Notes under the pieces: generated by a model
Database searches by the model: none
Told to the model about the DNA's origin: nothing
Seen by the model: the letters and a program-made list of their open reading frames with translations, nothing else
From: Cristatella mucedo
Taxonomy: Eukaryota; Bryozoa; Phylactolaemata; Cristatellidae
Assembly (NCBI GenBank): GCA_009760855.2
Contig: WPIO01000122.1
Coordinates: 1,143,501-1,207,500, forward strand
Direction of reading: 5' to 3'
DNA: 64,000 bases
Program-made: the position numbers and the translations under genes
Shown: one piece after another, positions 25,201-36,016 of the stretch
Layout: each line of letters starts with the position of its first letter
Numbering within the stretch: the first letter of the stretch is position 1

Positions 25201-26450
25201 GTTGTGCCACTTTGTCTGGGCGATAACGCGACACACGGTTGGGTTGATCAGCCGGCTGACGTAAAGCAAGAATATCACTAGCTGGGAAATGAGGTAATCC
25301 AGATCTTCTAGTGGCTAACGGTAGAGGAGGCTGAGAGGTATCGGTTGGAGCAGGAGCACCTCGCTGGAGTCGAGATCAGGACTAAGCTGGGCGACGAGCC
25401 AGCTTCATCACCGGTCGATCCGACAGTCAACTGCCCGCAAGACCCAGACAGATGAGCGGAACCCGTTCCATCGCATCGTTGTGTAGCCTAGCCTCACCCG
25501 CTCTGAAGTCGCAGAGTAAATTTCCCGGCGGCGGTGGGAATGTCACCCCGGCAAAGATTGAAATTCGGCCAGCGACCACTCATGCTATAGGGCTGCATCG
25601 AAGTTATCGCCCTTATCACCAAAAGAGGTGTGCGATACGATGAGCGCAGCAATCGCTTTGGCAGGTCGTCATCTTTTAAGGATTCGCCCGCAAAAAGACG
25701 CGTAGTCGCAGCAGCGGAAGAAGGACTGGCAACTCAGTAGATCGGCGGGTTTTTGCAGTCGATCGCAGGGTCGGTCGTCTTGCAGAGAGCTAAAGGTCAG
25801 ATCTCGAAACTGGTAGACCACAGAGTTTCCGACTGCGGCTAACGTGGTGAGGCTTAACCTGGCGCTCTTGTCGTTGATGCGTAGGCACTGAAAATAAGAT
25901 TCCATGAGAGGCTGCCACGACGCATGGTGACTCGGCAAGATTTTCAGTAACCTCGCGTAATGGCAGACATGACCGTTTCGGTTTGAACGTTAAACCCCCC
26001 TTTCGTATTCGAGTCAGCGACTGACGGCAGTTTTGTTGGGATCCAATTAGTACATCCAGGCGCTCTATCTTTAAAGTGCGACGGGCAAGTGGACTGGCGG
26101 GTGCAAAGAGCAAAACAAGCAACGCCAACATCAGCAAAAGATGCAATTTTGCAGGACTGAGAAGCGAAAAAAAACTTAATAGTAAATGGTGATCGCTGGC
26201 CTGAGCGGTGGCACGTGGGCTCTTGCAATCGTCTTTGCGAGGTTTTACGTCTCTATCCAACTATCTTCCGTGCAAGTGTGAACACGGCTTAATTTCAGTG
26301 TTGCACAGAGACATTTTGCTACGATCGCTGGGTGCTAAGGGCATGTCGCCTACGTTCCTTTATGCAACAGGAGCAGGACCCCTAAAAAAAAAGGGGCGTC
26401 CTAAATGACTCGGGGTATGAACGTGGAGACGCTTGTTATCTTTTTTCTTG
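22300..26450. other. GC/CpG-richer segment with unassigned ORFs
   Basis: Clearly richer in G, C and CpG than the flanks and almost free of LINE sequence (one SINE-A at 23.4 kb). ORFs of 60-156 codons occur on both strands, none recognised. The plus ORF 22978-23196 has LSDAVSGWGF, reminiscent of the RNase H-like DAS..GWG block of some retroelements. A plus-strand stretch near 25,320-25,380 reads EEAERYRLEQEHLAGVE, coil-like. It could be a decayed retroelement, another kind of insertion, or part of an unrecognised gene. Confidence 0.3.
23396..23532 (+). mobile_element. SINE-A copy
   Basis: Head ctttggtccagcggttaagg, B-box-like GGGCTCGAGCTCC, then tail cacctgaaagagaattaagttctcttggggtgctatt and gaatga-type end. 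Confidence 0.82.
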
Positions 26451-26534
26451 AATAAAAACGGCTTCAAACCGTTTGTGATGGTCCACGATTAGGCAGCAAA
26501 AGAGCTCGATAATGGCTTGAAACGAAGCCATGCG

Positions 26535-26650
26535 GCATATGTAAAGCAACTGGAGAGAGATTACGTTCCTTTAGAGTGCTATAGAATGAATTAAATATAT
26601 TCATGTATGCATATTTATATGATATATATATATATATATATATATATCCA
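26535..26650 (+). mobile_element. SINE-A-type tail and (TA)n
   Basis: Tail only (catatgtaaagcaactggagagagattacgttcctttagagtgctatagaatgaatta), followed by a TA repeat at 26,619-26,647. Confidence 0.65.
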
Positions 26651-28230
26651 ATAAGTAATTTAATGTGCCATAGCGGGCCATTTTAGTTCTGCTCTACTTT
26701 TTGAGCCACCAGTTAGAAAATCTACATTGCGGCTAGAAGAATCCTGTGTCGCTTTAGAGCACACTTCATTCTGGAGGATGTTGACTTGTTTTCTTAAGCA
26801 ACGGTTGCTCGTTGTAGCTATTTTGTTGCGAATCTCTTCGTTTACCTGCGTGAAGCAGTGCTTTAAAAAGCAGTTACATCATCCGTTTGTGATCCTTTGT
26901 GTCTGTGTGGAAAGTGATCGAGTCCCTCCGCAATCTTCTGCAATCAATACTGGTTATTCTAGTTGTAACTATTAGTCAATACTCAATCTAATAGGTGGGT
27001 TGATTGATTAGCGTGATTAAATTTCGTAACGAAAGACATTTTTTTATTTATATTAGGCATTCGTGCAATGAAGTAGCTTCATACTCTGCCAAGCTTCGGG
27101 ATTAAACGAAATGTCGGGCCGAACTTCAGATAAAGTTGATGCCATGCTAAGGTAAAGTTATTAACTTGACGGAGAGCTTTGTTTAAAGATTAAGCGAGTT
27201 GTTAATATTCACTAATCGATAATGACGGCTGAGAGCAAATATCTAAAATTTGACCCTGTCGGTCCGAGGTTATGAATACCCTGTAGACAGATACAGTGTA
27301 ACATCTGACTCAATATTTTGAATCGACTACCATAAATATCACGGCTAACCAGCAGTTGGTTGAGAACTATATTTAGACAGCTACACGGCTGAATATCAAG
27401 AAGACTATAAACGCCCGCTGGATTGAACTTATTTATACCAATCTTATAAATGTCAAGGGAAATATAGCAACACATTCTTGCACAGGAGCAGGTCACAGTG
27501 TGCAGGACGAAATCTCAAATGTCAATCGTTGAAAACTCAAAGGTTATTCATTTAAATGAAAGCCTTTCAAGGGCTGCTGATAACATTTAGTGACTGTTAC
27601 CGTAGCCTTGACTAAAGGGGTATTGAACGAAGCATTCGTTCTTTCAGGTATACCCACGGAGCCCGAGACTGTTGAAACAGGATTATGGAATGTTCAACAA
27701 TGTACTCAGTTGATAAAAAGCAACTCTAAATCCAGGCAATTTGGTCGTAAGCATGGCAGCTGCAACAGTACGCCATTTTCACTAACCAGCCCTGGCTCCA
27801 AATTGAGCCGACGTCAAATTTAAGATTTGTTGTGACTCACTATGAAGGTCTGTGAGAGAACATGATTCTGCAGCCTGAAAGCCCTGGGCAGAGACCCTAT
27901 GAGGGCTCAGACTGCTTAAGTAGCCGCAGGTTCACTAGTGGTGGAGGGCAGACGATGTCTCGACAGTCCTGCCCAAATCCGTGCATTGGCATCATATGTG
28001 GAACATCCATTTACCACAAACTGCTGTCAGCTGGGTGTAGAACGAACAATGGCTCGATAGTGCAAAAAAAAAACGCATGCATAAGGGCTGTCGAAGGAGT
28101 AAACAGGAGAACTAGATCCATTGACACCGGCAGTCGCCTAGTGTGCAGACTGGGCTTGGCCGGCTTGGTTTTTGAGAATAAAGTGCTTGGTGTTAGAGCC
28201 AGCAGGCTTGTTGCTTGGTCGCACTACCCA
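26651..28230. other. Unassigned stretch
   Basis: AT-rich up to about 27.55 kb, then mixed. Short ORFs on both strands have no recognisable domain. No SINE or LINE until about 28,235. Confidence 0.3.
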
Positions 28231-28234
28231 GACC

Positions 28235-28520
28235 TACGACAGGCCGTGTGCAGGGCTGTCACAAGGTACCTTCATTTCTTTTGCTCAATCCTCGGTCTCA
28301 GCACTATTTCACTATCAGGCTTGGCAATCGTACCAACACCCTTCGAGCTCAAGTCGTATAGTTGTGCCTCGAAGCACATTTGGATCCTTTGGAAATCAAG
28401 CCTTTAGGTCAAATGCACCAAAACCCTCATCCCGTGGCTTGATAGCATTCAACGTAAAGCTAAAATGCACTTTTTCACCACAGCAATCGCTAAATCATTA
28501 CCCACTGTCCTTGGTTTGCT
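28235..28520 (+). mobile_element. LINE family 1-like 3' fragment, diverged
   Basis: Plus-strand remnants of the RT C-terminus (cttcatttcttttgctcaatcc..; tcaaatgcaccaaaaccctc..; attcaacgtaaagctaaaatgcac), spread over two frames. Confidence 0.5.
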
Positions 28521-28639
28521 AACGAAAGCTGATGAGGTGCATATTCAGTCAGTGACGGTGTTTACATGCTTCCTTAACAATACCCACAAGGTGCCGAGAT
28601 AGACATTTAATTCACCGAATATATACATAAATACAGATA

Positions 28640-28685
28640 CACACACACACACACACACCCACCCACACACACACGCACACATATA
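28640..28685. repeat. (CA)n microsatellite
   Basis: Interrupted CA repeat with CCCA variants. Confidence 0.9.
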
Positions 28686-28799
28686 CATATAATTCATTGG
28701 TATATACCCTAGTATAAACTTAAGCTCTATGCATTAGCTTCATATAAAGGGACGTTCAAGCAAACCAGATTCGATGGATTCGAGAGCCATTCTCGGAGC

Positions 28800-30072
28800 C
28801 TGGCAATGTAATGTATCTCTGTCTGTAGCTCTGCAAAGTCATAAAGACCGTGTGGGTGTTACGCAGGAGAGTTCTGTATAGCACAATCACAGCCTAAGCG
28901 GCTTTCGGTACGCATTCGGTAGCCAACAGACTTCGTCTCACGCAACAAAGAGAAAGTGGGAAGCATTGCAGAGTCAGGAGAGCAGTTGAGGTAGTAAGCA
29001 GCATAGAAGTAGCAGCTCAGAACCGCTGAAAAGGATGTGCCATAGTCGGCAGTCGGAGAGTAGTTATCGTTGCATAAGAATTGTGGAAGCGAGTTCCACA
29101 GTCTAGGACCTGCAGAGCTAACGCTTCTGTCACCAACTGTCTTTAAGCAGAGGAATGGGACAGCTAATTTATTGTCCACACAGGACCTAAGGGCTCGAAC
29201 AGGCTGAAACTGATGCAGCAGCTCAGCTAGGTATGAAGGAGCCAAGCCGTGGCAGGCCTTGTGGGTCAGCTTAAGACCTTTGCTCTGTATCCTTTGCTCA
29301 ACCGGCAACCATCCTAGCTCCTTCAGCAAAGGACACACGTGCTCAAACCACTGGGACTTGAAGACCAGCCTTGCAGCCATATTCATTGTCCGCTGTAATG
29401 GCATAATAGCTTTCTTTGGCAGCCCAACCAAAAGGGAATTACAATAATCAAGCCGAGGCAGAACTAGAGAGCTAGTTAAATTTTTTACAAGCCGCTGTGG
29501 GAGTCAGCTCCTAATCTTGGACAGGGATCGGATTTGATGGCTAGCTGTAGAGGTAGTCTTCTGAATGAAGCTTTTGAAATTGAGGCAGCTGTCGAACACG
29601 ACACCTAAATTTCGAGCAAGTGGTGATGGCCGCACAATAGCGTCAATTATTAGGACGGCAAAGCCATTTAATCCAGCCACACGCTTATGGTGTCCTATGA
29701 GCAGCAGTTCGGTTTTATCATCATTTAATTTCAGAAAGTTTTCCGACATCCAGGATCGAATATCGGCAAGGCAAGCATTCAGTTTCTCAGCTGCCGAAGC
29801 AGATTCCGACGGTTTGAATGACAAATACAACTGAGTATCGTCAGAATAGAAGTTATATCCTATTCCATAGACCTCAATCACTTTTCCCAGAGGTTGTGCA
29901 TAAATGGAGAACAGCAAGGGACCAAGTACAGACACTTGAGGGACTCCACAGGTGGCCATTCTCCTGTCTGAGATCTGACCCTCACACGACACGGATTGAA
30001 CACGATCAGACAAGTAGGATTTAAACCACGCCAGTGCTTCGTCTGCCAGACCGATCACTGGCAGCACCTCGT
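28800..30072 (-). mobile_element. LINE family 2 copy, best preserved, 5'-truncated
   Basis: Two minus-strand ORFs: 29504-30067 with RT motifs CGVPQVSVLGPLLFSIYAQ, FYSDDTQLYLSFK (YADD changed to YSDD), [13 protein letters not shown] and ARNLGVVFDSCLNF; and 28859-29431 with the C-terminal region ([41 protein letters not shown]). The gap between them, near 29,500, is a short frame break. The 5' end stops abruptly in RT at about 30,072, the usual 5' truncation of LINEs. Confidence 0.87.
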
Positions 30073-32555
30073 TTGACTATTGGCGGTCCATTTTGTAAGA
30101 GCTACTGGGCTTCACATTCCTTTTCGCATGAAGTACAGCAATACAAGTTTTTATTAACGCACAGCATTGTTAGCATGACGAATTCTAGCACGATAAAGTA
30201 AACCAAGCAATCTATAACACACTAGCCATAAAACAAATTAAAGTCGGGGAAATCTGAATAAAAACTAAGAGAGTTTAGGATATCAATTTTAAGCAGCATA
30301 TCACATAAAAACGCCAAAAATATGATACGTACCAAAAGCAAAAGCAACCACATAAACAAAACAACATTACTAAATACTTTATTTTCACAGATTCTTGGTG
30401 ACAATAAATAGAAAAACTGCAACCAAAGATATCAAAGCACTTATTAGTGGCGACCAAAGTATATCTACAGCCGCAAAGCCGTCAAATTGTATTGGAAACA
30501 CCACTGCCTAAAGTGGATATGTATGAAGTACTGGTTGACAAAAAGTTCATTTTATAGGCTAACGAAGAATTAAAGGCTTCTTTAAAAAATGAAACTAAAG
30601 GAAGACATAGAAAAAGCATAGCTGCAGGTCAGCCTCTTTTGATTTAGAAAAAATGACATATTTCTAAAATTGTGCACGACGTTTTCGGTGGCATTTGCTC
30701 AGGCTATACAATTTAGACAAAACTGCTAATATTAGACTACCGAAGTATCCAGCCTTGATTCTTTTATGCAGCCGGAGAGCCATAAGAACTAGAGATTCTC
30801 ATCATGAGGCTGGCAACAGTACCTCCTGCTAAAATGCAAAGCTGGGTAACTTTGAGAGAGAGTGAGAGAGAGAGAGAGAGACTGCTTTTGATTTTAAAAG
30901 TATCTTCTTGAAGCTGTGTCCTCTAGATTATACGAGGCGCTTCATACCCCTGCAGCTTAGAATTCGCAAGGTTTTGGTTCAATAGGCATGTAAGTACCGA
31001 TGTGCAGCAAGGTCGGACCTGATGGGGCAGATGGTCAGATTCGGCACACACCGTAGCCGTTGGTTAGCATGGGTGTGTGCGTAGTGTATCTGCATCCGAG
31101 AGTAGTATGTTTCAATCAAGCATTGGCATAGACGGCCAGTGTATCGCAGTACGTCTGAAGGAACTCATAGATGAAGAGGTACTGCACCTAAAATGATGAG
31201 CAGACGATTGGCAGAAGGCACGGTGGACTAGGCCCCCTCTCACATGCATGCATGGGTACAAACGCATAAAGAAAAGAGCTGAAGAATAAGCCGTGCGTCT
31301 GACCATGCAGTGCATGTTTCCCAATTACAGTTATGAAAGGCTCGGACAGCACTGACTGCTTGCGATAATGTGATATTGATTTCGATGGTCATGTAACACC
31401 ATAAATCACACCGCCCTACATGCCCATGCACTAACGTAAATTTAAAGTGCACCATTAACGGGTCGAAGGAAGTGGAGCCGAGTATTCGACGTAGAGGGAG
31501 TATAAGACTAGAAGAAAACGCACACCAACGGCAGTGATAGGTGCATTCAAAAGAAAAGCTTAGGCTGGTAGGAGGACACTTAAAACTTTAGCAGCTGTCG
31601 AATTTCTGATTTTTAGCTGACATATTTTCTATAAATCACCCTGTTCTTGCTAATTGTCAGAGGAATATACAACTTGACGTTAACTACAAGGAGTTCTTTT
31701 TTTTTATTAAGAAGGGGCAATGCTGCCATGCTGAGCAATCGGCATGCCTTCTTGTATTTGCATGGCTTGACAGATTTATGTACTGCACTTCGAGCAGATA
31801 GCTCTAAGCTCTATCCATGCCTGTGGTACATCTGCAAGGACTAGCACTAGTGACACGCACTGTGCTTGTGGTAAAGGACAGGAGTTTTAAGATCGGCTTC
31901 AAAACTTGTGTGACGTGATGATTGAAGTGCTGAGCAATCGCTGACTATCCTAAGGAGCCATCTTGTGATAGTGCTATCGCTTGTTACAGCATTTGGTGGT
32001 AGTGAGCCAGAAACACGGTTTCGATATTTGCTTGATTAAAGGATTCTCTAGGGTCCTCCCACAGATAAGGTAAGTACACGCTTCACGATCAAGATCCTGC
32101 AAGATTAAAGTCCTGCAGGGGGCACGTCTCAGCGGCTAATTTTCTGGCTAACCAAAAGAGGTTTTGGAAATCAACTGACCTTTGACTTTGCCTGACCGAT
32201 CACAAATTTGAATACTGAAAGAAGAAATAGCTCATCGTTCTTGGAGAAACTAAGGTTCAAAAGATGGTTTAGTCACTGAAATTATGAAAAATTGGGCTGC
32301 ATAATATAGCAATGAGCATAAATAAGTTAGCAGCAAAGCATTTTTATAATCTATCTAATCCGAGATGCTCCGTCACATTTTTTTATTCCCCAAGTATTTA
32401 AGCTTGGGCTCCAGGCCCTACACATGCATCCAATTTTACATGCCAGTCACAAAACCTAAATGAAGTCTCTTGACATTGTTGCCGTAATCAGAAGACTTGT
32501 ATCCTAGCTCTGGAATTATGCCATCCCATTGACTGCCATTTTTTTAATGCAATTC
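30073..32555. other. Unassigned AT-rich stretch
   Basis: Contains a (GA)n run at 30,853-30,881. Short ORFs (for example 31112-31455, minus) show no recognisable domain. Searched for the closing QYxF exon of the RPTP; the nearest peptide, NQYFIHIHF at about 30,515, is not convincing. Confidence 0.3.
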
Positions 32556-32720
32556 AACTCGACACAAGCTGACGACCCACATGAATTAGCAACCCTGACT
32601 AAACGACGGATCCGACCTTGGCGACATGGTGTACAGCTGACGTACAGAAAGCAAAGCATACACAGCATAGACTTACAAAAGCCTACCGAAAGTCGGGCTT
32701 TTTTTTTTTAGAGAATTAGT
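32556..32720 (+). mobile_element. LINE family 1 fragment (endonuclease-RT linker)
   Basis: Plus-strand peptide ELATLTKRRIRPWRHGVQ matches FAPLTKRTVRPRPDGLW of the 14.9-16.5 kb ORF. Short and isolated. Confidence 0.6.
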
Positions 32721-33179
32721 GGAATCAAAGATCAATAATACACAAAAGTGTGGCTGTCCGCAAAAGTGCATCTTATAAGCCACTAAAGCAAGCATACTGC
32801 CCAGTGGTCACATTGACAACATAGCAAAGGGTTCCTCCAAATTCTACTTAGCTAAGATAGAACTTAGAAGGCCTCCATACTTTTACCATCGTCCTCGCCG
32901 TACTAATACCCATAATGCTATAGCAGCTCCTTAACTAAAGTGTTTTGCCACAAACACAACGCAAGAAATGAGTATTAGTCCTTGAAGACGAATTGCTGAT
33001 ACTAATAAAGCTAATAAAAAAGACAGCTGTACTTTAACTTATAGCGTACATACTTTCAACATATATTTTTCAGCTGATATACTAAGGATATATTGAGGAA
33101 TATATTGCAAGATCGACTGGTTAGTGGTGATTAACATTGCACCAAGGTTAGTCAAACTATACTATACGTACAGCCATAT

Positions 33180-33640
33180 GACTTCTTTGAGGAAGGTGCT
33201 GTGATGGCCCCCAGTCAATGAAAGCATAAACTGCGAAATTCCTAATCTGACTCACAAGGCCTGCCATGGCTTGGCTCCTCCATTTATAGCTCCTGTACAC
33301 CAACCACCAATTATTTGTTTCAGCCTCCTTGAGCCCTCAGGCTCTCTAAGGACAATCGATTAGCTGCTGCATGTTTTCGATTAAAGACTGTTGATAACAT
33401 AAGGCGAAGCTCTGCAGATCCTAGACTGTGGAACTCACACAAATCGTATGCAGATACATCTAATCTACTGCTGTCGACTGTGGGTCATCTTTCCATTGTT
33501 TGCTCCATACAACACACTTATTTGACTGCCCTCCTGATTAATCAATGCTTGTCACTTGTTTTGTTGCATTTGATTAAGTACGTTGGCAACGGCATGGCAA
33601 TGTCGGCTACAGTAAAGCTTTTGCACCAAAAGCTGCTCAG
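33180..33640 (+). mobile_element. LINE family 2 3' fragment
   Basis: Plus-strand remnant of the RT C-terminus (ctcacaaggcctgccatggcttggctcctcc; gatcctagactgtggaactc). It lies just downstream of RPTP exon 14 and may interrupt the region where the last coding exon should be. Confidence 0.65.
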
Positions 33641-33884
33641 GCTTACATTGCATCATAGAAAACTAGGCATAACGCCCACTTGGTCATTGAGGCTATCTTG
33701 AGTTTTAGGCAAATAAACTTGGACCATTCCCACTGCAACACAAGCTTGTTTGGGCGATCACGGAATTGCTATTACGATTTACCCATGGGCATTGAACTAC
33801 TAAGAAGCTGGACAGTTGAGACAAGTATGCTTGCTACAGTGACACACTGTCAGATGCTGAGCAACTCCGAGTGGAAGTGCTTAC

Positions 33885-34020
33885 ATGGCTTTTGACAAAC
33901 TGCTGTCGGCTGGCTCTCACCAGGTCCACCGAGTGGAACACTTGAACCAGGTTGGAATCGATGAGCCTGTGCAGGGCATTGACTGCTGCTATAAACAGAC
34001 CACAGTGACTGGCACCGTCC
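33885..34020 (-). CDS. RPTP exon 14 (D2 signature loop CRDGASHCG, 136 nt)
   Basis: 136 nt, acceptor ..ttgcag, donor gtaagc, phase 2 in and phase 0 out. The split codon becomes Arg, giving [15 protein letters not shown]. Cys is kept but the seventh position of CX5R is His, so phosphate binding and catalysis are inferred lost. It continues [19 protein letters not shown] and ends KSH, equivalent to the MVQT end of the D1 exon. Length and phase are identical to exon 7. The closing QYxF exon should follow at lower coordinates but I could not find it. Confidence 0.93.
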
Positions 34021-35918
34021 CTGCAAGTGATAAGGCCCTGCTGCGATAGAAAAGTGGTATTTTTTAATGCATGCAACAATTAACTCTTCACGGTGCGGTT
34101 ACAGCAAACGTGTAACTGCTAGGGTAAAAAGACCACATCGAGCTCAAAACGTGCCGAAAATACTGCCTTGCAAGTTGCTTAGAAATCCAAGGTGCTAGAA
34201 TGACATCAAGTGGGGCAAATAATGACTTGCCGAAGCGAGCCGTTTTAGTGAGCAGTCTATGGAAACTAGTCATGAATATTTAGTTGAAGGGCACACATTT
34301 CTAAACTAAAGTAGCATGACTGATTTGAACTCAAAGTATAACAAAAGCATTTTCCTATAGACAAGAGTTACAACCACACAGGAGTACGAAGACTGCTAGA
34401 TTCTAGAGAACAGAAGCAATCTAAAAACTATCGGTCCTGATTGAAATAATGCTCGAATTAGACTCTAGAGCAAGCACAATCGTTGTAATTTAAGCTTGCT
34501 GAAAGAACCCATGGTACAGCTGCTGGTCTGTATAGCCAAAGGGCCAATTAAAACCTCCATTTGTAGCCATTATTATTAGCCGATCAGATCAATTACAATT
34601 TAGATAGGAACTAATCTTATTGCAAATCTTATAAGAGTCGGGCAAGCCTACGAGAGCCAAGAGAACAAGGCTGATCTGACAGGACAGGTCAGTCCATCAC
34701 CCCAGATTTCTGCAAAAGTCGTCAGTGCTGTTCAGCTTAGTACTTGGCAGTTGGATGGGCAGTGCATGACATGCTTTGAACACATCGTATGCTGCGTTCA
34801 AACTGCATGAGATTTATACACTGCATGATTTGTACACACGGTTCAATCAAAAGCATTGCATCGTTCTGGCTGAAACCAATGTCTAAGCCAAATGCACCAA
34901 GACAGTAACTGCCTCGGCTTTATAGCTCACGGAAGAATACTTAATTAAATCTGCTATAACTGGAAAATGTTTGCACTATCCAAGAAAAATTGCAGCAGCT
35001 ACGGTAGCACCCACCGTCTCGCAGGCATAGGTGGTGCCTGCAGGCACCGGCTCATTTTGGCGCACGCTTACAATAACAGTGGGGTAGGACGCTCCGTAGG
35101 CAATCTGTTCGTGCAGCTCGTTCACAGTCGCCAAAATTTGCATTTCGAGAGGTTTATTAGGCAATATATCCAAGCTTTACAATGCGTGACTCCTATCTTG
35201 TTAGAGACAACCACATTACTTTACAAGCCAAATGAATGGAATAGACACATGTTAGCTTAAGGGCTAATAATCTGAGCAATACTGGATTAGATATACCCAG
35301 GTGCAGGTTCATACGAAAAAAATAACGACTATTCGAAGGAGGATGAAGGTGTATACAAGCGATTACATGCTATGTTGGCAGGGAAACGCTGCTTTCACTG
35401 ACCTGCACTGTAAAATGATTGGATGCTCTGCAGTACTCTTGAAAAACTCCCTAATGTGCACGACAAAGTCCAAAAGCAGATGTGGTTGTTTCGGCACCTC
35501 TGAGTCCCAGCTCCACATGTTTAGCAGAAATAACTTAATCCTTAGCTCTTCCATCTAAAGGGTAAGGAAACATAAAAATACCCACAGAACTATTCGAGGT
35601 CCAGAAAGGGTTGTTTTTTTCTGAGCACTAACCTTGTCATTGCTAGGATGCGTTGATAAGTGAACAGACAAGTCGAGCTCATGATAGGCAGCACTTTCAA
35701 GCGTTTCCTTGCAACCAATGTGAGACACCACATATTGCCCAAAAGATTGTGTTTCACCGGCCTTCGGCCAGTATTCGGGACAGTCCTATAAACCGATACA
35801 AATCAAGCAAAGCTTAGAGCAGAGCAGCAGCAAGGGCTAATGAGTGACTGAGAGAAACAGACAGAGGAAGAGTGAGAGAGTAGCGAATGGGGGAAGGCAT
35901 ACTAAAGAAGAGAGGGAA

Positions 35919-36016
<98 letters not shown>

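Noticed and set aside
30222-30457. Hydrophobic minus ORFs (VVLFMWLLLLLVRIIFLAF)
   Set aside because: AT-rich sequence readily gives Leu/Phe/Ile runs; no start context, splice support or family match.
30515-30560. NQYFIHIHF as the missing last D2 exon
   Set aside because: Only the QYF resembles the expected QYxF helix start, and the following residues do not match. Distance and context give no further support.
34976-35174. Minus ORF ([19 protein letters not shown]) in the intron between D2 exons 13 and 14
   Set aside because: It could be joined in phase, but it would split the signature loop. Direct joining of exon 13 to exon 14 gives [10 protein letters not shown] with a 136-nt exon, so it is not needed.
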